Shown here: positions 35,048 to 42,108 of the stretch, in pieces
Layout: each line of letters starts with the position of its first letter
Position numbering within the stretch: position 1 is the first letter of the stretch
Source: Nostoc sp. MG11
GTDB taxonomy: Bacteria > Cyanobacteriota > Cyanobacteriia > Cyanobacteriales > Nostocaceae
Assembly (NCBI RefSeq): GCF_014904695.1
Contig: NZ_JACXXN010000006.1
Location: 285,562-349,561, forward strand
Reading direction: 5' to 3'
DNA: 64,000 bases
Translations under genes and position numbers: made by a program
Notes under the pieces: model-generated
Databases searched by the model: none
What the model saw: only the letters and a program-made list of their open reading frames with translations
Told to the model about the DNA's origin: nothing

Positions 35048-36115
35048 ATGACTAGAATATTCAACACTCGCCGCCGTTTTGTCCGGCTTGGTACAGCAGG
35101 TTTGTTGGGTTTATCAACTGCATTGGTTATCAGTAGTTGCAATCCTACAACCGCACGAGTAGAAAAATCTAATACTACAACGAATGTCTCAGCTACCAGT
35201 AGCATCAAGACAAAAGTTCTTCGTATGGGGTATCAACAAGCTGGTGATTTAGTTCGAGTTACAGGAGTATTAGAAAAACGTCTAGAACCCTTGGGTATCA
35301 AGGTAGAATGGGCGCAATTTGCTCAAGGGCCTCAGCTGATGGAAGCTATGAATGTGGGCAAAATCGATTTAGGTTCTGTGGGAGAAACTCCTCCCATCTT
35401 TGCCCAAGCTGCTGGCGCTGATATTGTTTATGTGGTTGGTTCACGGCGCACAGAAAAAAGTGGTAGAGCAAGTGCAATCGCTGTTCCCCCAAATTCTCTC
35501 ATCAAGACCGTCAAAGATATTAAGAGGCAAAAAGTAGTCTTCCAAAAAGCTTCTGCATCTCACTATTTCATTATTAGAGAGCTGGAAAACGTAGGTTTGA
35601 AACCAGAAGATATTCAAGTTCTAAGTATACCTAATGTAGAAGCTAGTAGCGCATTTCTAGAAGGTAAGATTCCTGTTTGGGTAAGTGGCGATCCTCATTT
35701 AGCGAGAGCTGAAAAATTGGGTAAGGTGCGGATTATTAAAACTGCTCAAGGGCTTGACACTCCAGGTAGCTACTATATCGGTGGAAGACAGTTTGCTGTT
35801 GATAATCCAGAACTACTACGGATAGTGATTGAGGAAATTGATAAAATTCAACGCTGGGCAGAAGCTAATCCCAAAGAGACAGCAAAATTAATTATGCCTC
35901 ATCAAAAACTAGACCCAGAAGTGATGGACTTGGTACTAAGTCGTCGTAGCTATGGATTAAGAGCTATTTCTCCAGAATTGATCAAAGACCAGCAAAGAGT
36001 TGCTGATTATTTCTATAAGAATGGTTTGCTCCCTAAACCTGTAAATATTCAAGCAGCTGTGTTGACACCTGAACAATATGCCGCCATTACTCCTTCAACA
36101 ATTAGCCAAAAATAG
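35048..36115 (+). CDS. ssuA: SsuA-type sulfonate-binding lipoprotein, second copy
   Basis: The 355-residue product has a signal peptide with a lipobox-like VISSC, so it should be lipid-anchored in the periplasm. The mature part is close to SsuA: RLEPLGIKVEWAQFAQGPQ, GSVGETPPIFAQAAGADIVY and KVVFQKASASHYFIIRELE. It resembles the binding protein at 12604 in pattern but is clearly diverged, which suggests different substrate specificity while sharing the single SsuC-SsuB permease. It ends the co-oriented series. I see no operator copy directly upstream. Confidence 0.88.
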   Translation: MTRIFNTRRRFVRLGTAGLLGLSTALVISSCNPTTARVEKSNTTTNVSATSSIKTKVLRMGYQQAGDLVRVTGVLEKRLEPLGIKVEWAQFAQGPQLMEAMNVGKIDLGSVGETPPIFAQAAGADIVYVVGSRRTEKSGRASAIAVPPNSLIKTVKDIKRQKVVFQKASASHYFIIRELENVGLKPEDIQVLSIPNVEASSAFLEGKIPVWVSGDPHLARAEKLGKVRIIKTAQGLDTPGSYYIGGRQFAVDNPELLRIVIEEIDKIQRWAEANPKETAKLIMPHQKLDPEVMDLVLSRRSYGLRAISPELIKDQQRVADYFYKNGLLPKPVNIQAAVLTPEQYAAITPSTISQK

Positions 36116-36178
36116 ACGATGACAAAGATAAAATAGACAAGCCAAGACAATGGGCTGAAAGCAACCGCAGTGAAGTTG

Positions 36179-37024
36179 CTAGAATTTTAGCCCCCGATCG
36201 CCGAGTAAATGCGCTCGCAAGAACAGTCCACTCCAGCGCCCGATCGCACCTATTGACGTTGCTTGATCGAGCGTTGGTCGATTCGGATCGCGGTCACTAT
36301 CTTGATTAGCAATGCTATAGTGATTCGCGCCTTCAATCACAATCAACGCTTTTGGTGTATCTTGAATCTTGTCATAGGTTGTTGCCACATCACCAAAATT
36401 AGCAATACCATCGAGCGTTCCTGCGATTAAGCCTATGGGAATACCTTGATTATCGATCAGAGGAAACGTGCCGCTATAGGGTGGCGTCTGGAAGTTGGCA
36501 CCATAGAAGATGCCTGCTTTTAGTTCAGGCGGTCGAGTATAGTCTCCGCAAGAGACATTTGGATTATTGATATTTTGAATGGCGGCTAATCCAGCATATG
36601 CACCAAACGAGTGCCCCAAGAGTCCTAGCTTTTCGGTATCTACCATTTCAAAGATCGGTGAATTCGCATCAGCATCTTCGAGTTTCATTTGAGCCAGCAC
36701 GTCATTCACTTGCTGCTCATCTGCAAAAAATCCTGTAATGGCTTGTCCATCTAGTCCGGTTCTGGTTCGTTCATGATTCGGAACAACCACGACAAATCCA
36801 TAGCTAGCGACTTTCTGTGCATAGTTAGAATAGTCTGCTTTATCGACTAAAGCACCTTGGAGCATCAGCGCGATCGGCAGTTGATTGGCAGTTGAGTTTG
36901 GCAAAACTGGATAGTAGACATCCGCCGGAGCGCCATTGGCAGCAATCGCGATCATGTAGTGCTTCACTTGGTCATAAATTGAATCGGGGCTGAATGTATC
37001 CTTCTCTAAACTCAACCGCAGCAC
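36179..37024 (-). CDS. Alpha/beta hydrolase, probably lacking its N-terminus
   Basis: A serine hydrolase related to chlorophyllase-like and PAF-acetylhydrolase-like enzymes. The nucleophile elbow is G-H-S139-F-G in LGLLGHSFGAYAG, with a His in VIEGANHYSI near the end. The only start in frame is GTG at 37024, but the frame stays open upstream to about 37130 and encodes protein-like sequence (VEDKGFVAGQGKVLRLSLE) without ATG, GTG or TTG. The true start and signal sequence are therefore probably lost, and the gene may be a 5'-truncated remnant. It is the first minus-strand gene after the organosulfur island. Confidence 0.65.
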   Translation of the reverse strand: MLRLSLEKDTFSPDSIYDQVKHYMIAIAANGAPADVYYPVLPNSTANQLPIALMLQGALVDKADYSNYAQKVASYGFVVVVPNHERTRTGLDGQAITGFFADEQQVNDVLAQMKLEDADANSPIFEMVDTEKLGLLGHSFGAYAGLAAIQNINNPNVSCGDYTRPPELKAGIFYGANFQTPPYSGTFPLIDNQGIPIGLIAGTLDGIANFGDVATTYDKIQDTPKALIVIEGANHYSIANQDSDRDPNRPTLDQATSIGAIGRWSGLFLRAHLLGDRGLKF

Positions 37025-37227
37025 CTTTCCTTGTCCGGCGACAAAGCCTTTATCTTCTACTGGAATTATAACGTGTAGCCTCTTGTGCGGGGATTGGGTT
37101 TTGCTGGTGATAAAGCGAGTATTTGATTAAAGAGTTTAAATTTGCTTAAGCGAACTACTATCGTCAATCTACTGAAGCTGTCCTGTACATTTGTAGCTTT
37201 GTATAGACACTATCTACACTAGCTATT

Positions 37228-37419
37228 ATGCAGATTAGTATCACAGACGACCTGAAGAAACGCTTTCATGCAGCTTGCGCTTTGCGTGGGCTGAAGATGA
37301 GTCATGTTCTAGTGGAGATGATTGAGCAGTGGTTAGCTAATGAAGCCCACTCTGTTAAGGAGTTAAAGGTTAGAAAAACTGTTGTTTGTGAATTGAAGCT
37401 GGTAGTACAACTGATTTGA
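37228..37419 (+). CDS. Small ribbon-helix-helix protein
   Basis: The 63-residue product starts with the pattern of a beta-strand and two helices (QISITDDLKKRFHAACALRG, then KMSHVLVEMIEQWLA), the layout of ParG/CopG-type DNA-binding proteins or antitoxins. No toxin gene is adjacent, so it may be an orphan regulator or a plasmid-partition relic. The C-terminal tail is basic and hydrophobic. Confidence 0.6.
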   Translation: MQISITDDLKKRFHAACALRGLKMSHVLVEMIEQWLANEAHSVKELKVRKTVVCELKLVVQLI

Positions 37420-37491
37420 GAGTAGTTGCGGTAAGTTCATGGCGGAATCTTGTTTGCTTAGTACTAATAGTTTTTATCCCAGGAGCAATAG

Positions 37492-37830
37492 ATGACTCAA
37501 CAGAAATGGTTAATTGATGAGGCTGTCCTGCCTGATGCTGTGGCTATCGAACAGATAGAACGTGAACTTAACTCTAATCAACGAGGTGGTCGGGAGTCAT
37601 TTAGTCAACCACAAGCAGTTACTTTAGCTGTACGCTTGCAAGACATTGTAATTTTGGATACCCAAAAATGGTTTGGGGATGCAGATATCCGATTAGACGC
37701 TTTAGTGGTTCACGGAAATGCTACAGGAAGCGATGCAACAAGTGCCTATGTACCTCAAACGTTTCGCTTTCCTGGTATTAAAGACCAAGATCGTCTTCCT
37801 ACGGCGTTGCATAAAGAGAATATGAATTAG
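37492..37830 (+). CDS. Hypothetical protein, unknown
   Basis: A 112-residue frame with a good purine-rich AGGAG 9 bases before the ATG. The product (for example RLQDIVILDTQKWFGDADIRL and LDALVVHGNATGSDA) is not one I can assign. It is acidic and has no signal peptide or membrane helix. It ends 12 bp before an IS1 remnant, so a longer gene may have been cut by the insertion; this cannot be decided from the sequence alone. Confidence 0.5.
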   Translation: MTQQKWLIDEAVLPDAVAIEQIERELNSNQRGGRESFSQPQAVTLAVRLQDIVILDTQKWFGDADIRLDALVVHGNATGSDATSAYVPQTFRFPGIKDQDRLPTALHKENMN

Positions 37831-37841
37831 GGTGAATCTTC

Positions 37842-38083
37842 ATGGAATGTCCTCGTTGTAACTCCCATCATAACCGTAAGAATGGCAAGCAAAGAGGTAA
37901 ACAAAACCACGTGTGTGTAGATTGTGGTCATATATGACACGAGTAGAAGGTGAAAATAGCAGATTAAGACATTACTTAGCTCGATTACATCGGAAAACCT
38001 TTTGTTATTCTAAGTCCGTAGAAATGCTGAGACTCTCTATTAGATTGTTAGTTTATTATCTCAAACATCGCTGTATTCCACTG
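37842..38083 (+). mobile_element. Internally deleted IS1-family element
   Basis: The first 31 codons from ATG 37842 encode an InsA-like zinc finger (MECPRCNSHHNRKNGKQRG, then CVDCGH) and run into a TGA. From 37934 another frame, shifted by two bases, encodes the typical C-terminus of the IS1 transposase (TRVEGENSRLRHYLARLHRK, then SKSVEMLRLSIRLLVYYL). The central catalytic region is missing. The element is a non-autonomous deletion derivative. Confidence 0.75.
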
Positions 38084-38101
38084 CGGGGGCTTTGCCCCCG
38101 C
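38083..38101. repeat. Perfect GC-rich hairpin
   Basis: GCGGGGGC and GCCCCCGC, 8-bp arms with a 3-nt loop, between the IS1 remnant and the peroxiredoxin gene. It may belong to a dispersed repeat or act as a terminator; there is no T-tract. Confidence 0.5.
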
Positions 38102-38238
38102 GAGAATATGGCGATCGCACAATTCATATTGTGATTCAGCAACGCCAAAAAAAGAATGTGACAGATAGACCATGTAGAGACGTTGCATTGCAACATCTCT
38201 ACCTCTACTACGCCTACGCAATCTTTCAAACTCCCATC

Positions 38239-38718
38239 ATGAGCAACATTTTCCAAACCAGACAACCAGCGCCAGATTTCTCAACTCCTGACCAAAACGA
38301 TAATCTAGTCAGTTTGGATAATTTCAGCGGACAGTGGGTTGTCCTTTATTTCTACCCTAAAGATGATACTCCTGGCTGCACCACAGAAGCAAAAGATTTT
38401 ACCGATTTGTATCAAGACTTCAGCCAACTAGGAGCGAAAATCTTAGGCGTTAGCCCAGATTCAGGTAAGGCTCATTGCAAATTTATTAACAAACATAACT
38501 TGTCAATCACCCTTTTAAGTGACCCAGAACATCTTTTAATAGAAGCTTATGGAGCTTGGCGATTAAAAAAGTTTATGGGTAAAGAATATATGGGTGTTGC
38601 TCGGTCAACCTTCCTGATTTCACCTGATAAGATTATTGCCTATGCTTGGCCAAATGTAAAAACTAAAGATCATGCTCAAGCAGTTTTAACTAAATTGCAG
38701 GAATTTGCGAATATATGA
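38239..38718 (+). CDS. bcp: PrxQ/Bcp-type peroxiredoxin
   Basis: The ATG at 38239 is chosen because family similarity begins there; the frame is open further upstream but reads through repeat DNA. The 159-residue thiol peroxidase has Cys47 in DDTPGCTTEAKDF as peroxidatic residue and reduces hydroperoxides in the cytoplasm with thioredoxin. In classical Bcp/PrxQ the resolving Cys sits five residues later; here that position is Lys52. The only other cysteine is Cys80 in KAHCKF. It may therefore use Cys80 or a one-Cys mechanism. The palindrome GTAGAGACGTTGCA/TGCAACATCTCTAC lies upstream at 38174. Confidence 0.88.
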   Translation: MSNIFQTRQPAPDFSTPDQNDNLVSLDNFSGQWVVLYFYPKDDTPGCTTEAKDFTDLYQDFSQLGAKILGVSPDSGKAHCKFINKHNLSITLLSDPEHLLIEAYGAWRLKKFMGKEYMGVARSTFLISPDKIIAYAWPNVKTKDHAQAVLTKLQEFANI

Positions 38719-38772
38719 GGGTATAGTCATTGTCATGCCATATAATTCATCTTTATAGCCATTAATTAAAAT

Positions 38773-39046
38773 GTGACCAGCCCCTTTGAACAGACAATTG
38801 CCAATGCTCTGAACTCAGCCAATCCTCAAAGAGTTCTAGAAGGTACAGTGGCAAATGCTATCATTCAGGCAGGGTTTGATTTAGTTGGTTTCAATAAAGC
38901 AGTAGGTCTAAATGGCGAAGTTGGTGAAATCGATCTAGAAACCAGCAACGCTATCTATTATCGAAGTAACAAACCAAACTTCTCGTAAGTTAAAGCCAAT
39001 ATGGTTCAAGTCATCCAAGCACAGAATATCGGACTTGCCTATCTAG
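38773..39046 (+). pseudogene. Frameshifted PD-(D/E)XK-like nuclease fragment
   Basis: Starts with GTG at 38773 and reads SPFEQTIANALNSANPQRV, EGTVANAIIQAGFDLVGF and GEVGEIDLETSNAI. After 38955 one extra base breaks the frame. If it is removed, the frame continues IIEVTNQTSRKLKPIW and stops at 39044-39046. The restored core, an acidic residue in EIDLET followed by an IIEVT strand, resembles restriction-endonuclease-like folds, though the usual ExK is ExT. The shifted tail overlaps the start of the next gene. Confidence 0.55.
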
Positions 39047-39627
39047 AAGAAAGATTTGGTTTGCAACAGACTGAGGCTGAAGATTTTTTTCCAGAGTGGT
39101 TTGACACTCTCCCAGAAATCGCGGATTTAGAAAAGCAATATTTAGACAGAGTTAAAGCTAATTTTCTCAGATTGGTTAAGCACCCACCAATCTTAGAAAA
39201 TGCAGTCAAAATGGTAGTCTTGTCACCTTTATTAGATTTGGCTGGATTTTATGATGATCCGTTTTTGATCGGTACTGAAGAATCTATAGAAATTGCTTTA
39301 GAGGATGAGGATGAAATTATCAGAGGGCGTATTGATGTTTTAGTTATTCAAGAACAATTGTGGCTTTTAGTCATTGAATCTAAAAGGGCTAGTTTTTCTC
39401 TTTTAGAAGCTATACCCCAAGCACTCGCCTATATGCTTGCAAATCCTCATCCGGCAAAACCTGTGTTTGGATTAGTAACTAGTGGAGAAGATTTTCAATT
39501 TATCAAACTAATAAAGCAAGATAAACCTGAGTATGCTTTGTCTGATAAATTAACTTTGTCCAGACGAGAAAATGAATTGTACAAGGTCTTAAGTATCTTA
39601 AAAAAATTAAGTCAAATATTAAGTTAA
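39001..39627 (+). CDS. HsdR-N-like restriction-endonuclease-fold protein
   Basis: The 208-residue product has a PD-(D/E)XK-type signature, Asp in IRGRIDVLVIQEQ and Glu-Ser-Lys in LLVIESKRA, the order seen in type I restriction subunit R N-terminal-like proteins. No helicase, methylase or specificity subunit is adjacent, so it is not a restriction system. Such single-domain proteins are common in filamentous cyanobacteria and of unknown role. Its stop lies 7 bp before the cysteine desulfurase start, so these genes are probably cotranscribed. Confidence 0.7.
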   Translation: MVQVIQAQNIGLAYLEERFGLQQTEAEDFFPEWFDTLPEIADLEKQYLDRVKANFLRLVKHPPILENAVKMVVLSPLLDLAGFYDDPFLIGTEESIEIALEDEDEIIRGRIDVLVIQEQLWLLVIESKRASFSLLEAIPQALAYMLANPHPAKPVFGLVTSGEDFQFIKLIKQDKPEYALSDKLTLSRRENELYKVLSILKKLSQILS

Positions 39628-39634
39628 TTAATTT

Positions 39635-40801
39635 ATGTCTATTCGTCCGATATACCTCGATTGCCACGCTACTACGCCTGTAGATGAGCGAGTACTGGCA
39701 GCAATGCTACCTTATTTCACAGAAAAATTTGGTAATCCATCCAGTATTAGTCATGTTTACGGTTGGGAAGCAGAAGCGGCTGTTAAACAAACGCGAGAAA
39801 TTTTGGCAGCAGCAATCAACGCCACACCAGAGGAAATTGTTTTCACTAATGGCGCGACCGAAGCTAATAATTTAGCTATTAAAGGTGTTGCGGAAGCTTA
39901 CTTTAAAAAAGGACAGCATATTATTACTGTTGCTACTGAACATAGTGCAGTTATTGACCCTTGTAATTATTTAAAAAGCCTCGGTTTTGAAATTACTATT
40001 CTCCCAGTTCAAAAAGATGGACTAATTGATTTAACTGAATTAGCAAAAGCTTTCCGTCCTGAAACAATTTTGGTATCGGTGATGGCTGCAAATAACGAAA
40101 TTGGTGTGTTGCAGCCTTTAGCAGAAATTGGGGAGATATGTAGTGATCGCCAAGTCCTATTTCACACCGATGCAGCCCAAGCTATTGGTAAAATCCCTTT
40201 AGATGTGCAAGCAATGAAAATCGACTTAATGTCGCTAACTGCACATAAAGTATATGGCCCCAAAGGCATTGGAGCGCTGTACGTCCGCAGGCGCAACCCC
40301 AGAGTAAAACTTGCTCCCCAGCAGCATGGTGGCGGACATGAGCGCGGGATGCGTTCTGGTACTTTGTATACACCGCAAATTGTCGGATTTGGTAAAGCTG
40401 TAGAAATAGCTTTGGCTGAACAAGCAACAGAAAACCAACGCCTCACCGAACTTAGAGAAAGACTGTGGAAGGCGCTTTTGCAGTTGGAGGGAATTCATTT
40501 CAATGGACATCCTCAAAACCGACTGGCGGGAAACTTAAACATTAGTGTTGAGGGAGTGGATGGAGCCGCACTTTTGCTAGGATTGCAGCCAGTCATGGCA
40601 GTTTCTTCTGGTTCTGCTTGCTCATCGGCAACCACTGCACCCTCTCATGTTCTTACAGCGCTGGGACACTCAGAACAGCTAGCTTATGCCTCAGTGCGGT
40701 TTGGTATTGGCCGGTTTAATACTCAAGAGGAAATTGATATTGTAGCCAAACATGCGATCGCTACTATTCAAAGTTTACGCAAGCAGACAACCCTGGTGTA
40801 G
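39635..40801 (+). CDS. Cysteine desulfurase (NifS/IscS family)
   Basis: The 388-residue PLP enzyme removes sulfur from cysteine as a persulfide for Fe-S cluster or tRNA sulfur insertion. The PLP-binding Lys205 is in SLTAHKVYG, His104 and Asp179 are at the expected places (TEHSAV, HTDAAQ), and the active-site Cys329 is in SGSACSSAT. All catalytic residues are present. NifS, IscS and DndA cannot be told apart here; no nif, isc or dnd genes are adjacent. A Nfu scaffold protein gene lies 12 kb away at 52888. Confidence 0.93.
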   Translation: MSIRPIYLDCHATTPVDERVLAAMLPYFTEKFGNPSSISHVYGWEAEAAVKQTREILAAAINATPEEIVFTNGATEANNLAIKGVAEAYFKKGQHIITVATEHSAVIDPCNYLKSLGFEITILPVQKDGLIDLTELAKAFRPETILVSVMAANNEIGVLQPLAEIGEICSDRQVLFHTDAAQAIGKIPLDVQAMKIDLMSLTAHKVYGPKGIGALYVRRRNPRVKLAPQQHGGGHERGMRSGTLYTPQIVGFGKAVEIALAEQATENQRLTELRERLWKALLQLEGIHFNGHPQNRLAGNLNISVEGVDGAALLLGLQPVMAVSSGSACSSATTAPSHVLTALGHSEQLAYASVRFGIGRFNTQEEIDIVAKHAIATIQSLRKQTTLV

Positions 40802-40877
40802 AGGAGTTGGGGAGCAGGGGAAGTGGGGGAGCAGGGGAAGTGGGGGAGAGAATAATTAATGACCCTTGACTCAGCAC

Positions 40878-41936
40878 TCAATAGGGATTTGAGTCAATTC
40901 GTCCTCTTTTAACGCTCCTGAGATAATAGCCTGATGTCGGTCTGTATTTGAGGTTGAAGGTGTCGCCACTGCGAAGTTTCCAAATTTTGTAGTTGGAAAA
41001 GGTCAAAGGAGTTCGGGGTTCGCAGACTTCAGGTCGATGATCGCCAAGTACAAAGTATACTGCACCTCTACCGATAACATTCGCTAGACCGTCTTTATCC
41101 ACAATAACCGACGTACTCTCGCTAACGGCTATACCTAAAACGCTTCTAGATACACCGTCTTTAATTTGACGAGCAATAAAGGCCATAATTCGACCCATTC
41201 TTTCGCGCCTATCAAAGTGCGTATCTACGATGGTTCCTTTGAAATTGCTCCAGTTGAAAAAGTTGTAACTAAAAGTAATATCCCGGTAGGGGTCTTCGAG
41301 TGCATCTCTGGTTTCAATGCCTTTTTCGGAAGAAGCACAAGCATCGTAGACGTAATCACTTTGGATCATCGCACCCGCACTAGTGCCACCAATACCACCC
41401 CCCCTAGCGTAAACTGACTTGATAGCAGTCTCTAGCTTAGTGTTCTTCCAATTGCGGATATATTGACATTGATCGCCGCCAGCGAAGAAAATCACATCAG
41501 CTTTTCTAACTTTCTCAACAATCTCAGCTTTGTTTGCCTCTTGTCTATTGCTAATAACAAGAGTTTCCACAGAATTCACGCCCTTCATGGCATAAATTAG
41601 CCGATTGTAATCGTGATTACCATAAGTGCGGATAACTACAACATCAAGTTTGCTGGCGTATCTAGTACCTCCCCTAACCTGGTTGATCATCCATTGAATA
41701 GCATCATCTACATCGGGGCCACCTCCACCTAAGCTAAGGACGGGGCCAGCTAAGGTGGGACGGACATCGAAGGCGGGGCGAACTTCAACAGTGTCGCCCA
41801 GGAAGTAGCGTTTCCAGCTGGCGATAAAACTGGTTATGAGGAAGCTTCCCATCTCCAACAACTTGATTCCTGCACTTTTCAAGTACCTTGCGATATTTGG
41901 GAATGCCTTTGTGGTCATACTAAACTTCTGGTGCAT
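40878..41936 (-). CDS. Cyanophycinase-like S51 peptidase
   Basis: A 352-residue protein with the core of the peptidase S51 / cyanophycinase family. The nucleophile Ser is in GGIGGTSAGAMIQSD, VIFFAGGDQCQYIRNW is the preceding family block, and VDTHFDRRERMGR follows, as in CphB. Cyanophycinase cuts the storage polymer cyanophycin into beta-Asp-Arg. The present protein is longer than CphB (about 270-290 residues) because of an N-terminal extension of about 70 residues that includes a hydrophobic GSFLITSFIASWKRYFLG. It may therefore be a paralog with a different peptide target. Confidence 0.8.
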   Translation of the reverse strand: MHQKFSMTTKAFPNIARYLKSAGIKLLEMGSFLITSFIASWKRYFLGDTVEVRPAFDVRPTLAGPVLSLGGGGPDVDDAIQWMINQVRGGTRYASKLDVVVIRTYGNHDYNRLIYAMKGVNSVETLVISNRQEANKAEIVEKVRKADVIFFAGGDQCQYIRNWKNTKLETAIKSVYARGGGIGGTSAGAMIQSDYVYDACASSEKGIETRDALEDPYRDITFSYNFFNWSNFKGTIVDTHFDRRERMGRIMAFIARQIKDGVSRSVLGIAVSESTSVIVDKDGLANVIGRGAVYFVLGDHRPEVCEPRTPLTFSNYKIWKLRSGDTFNLKYRPTSGYYLRSVKRGRIDSNPY

Positions 41937-42108
41937 ACTGCAATTACTGCTAACTCTCGCACCAGAAAGGGTGAAATTTCCAGCGTACAGGGCTTGTACT
42001 GTTTTTTAACGCCAAATAACCCAGAGTAATCAATGATTCTTTGCTTGTAGTTAGCTCTTTAGTGCTAAAGCGCCAACTACTAACTTTAATTGATTCATGC
42101 CTACCTAG

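Noticed and set aside
37228..37830. Toxin-antitoxin pair of the RHH gene with the hypothetical gene at 37492
   Set aside because: The second product shows no toxin-like fold that I can recognise and the genes are 72 bp apart; not enough support.
38773..39627. Type I restriction system
   Set aside because: Only nuclease-like fragments are present; there is no helicase, methylase or specificity subunit.
39001..40801. DNA phosphorothioation (Dnd) system with the cysteine desulfurase as DndA
   Set aside because: No DndB, C, D or E genes are near, and the desulfurase looks like an ordinary NifS/IscS protein.
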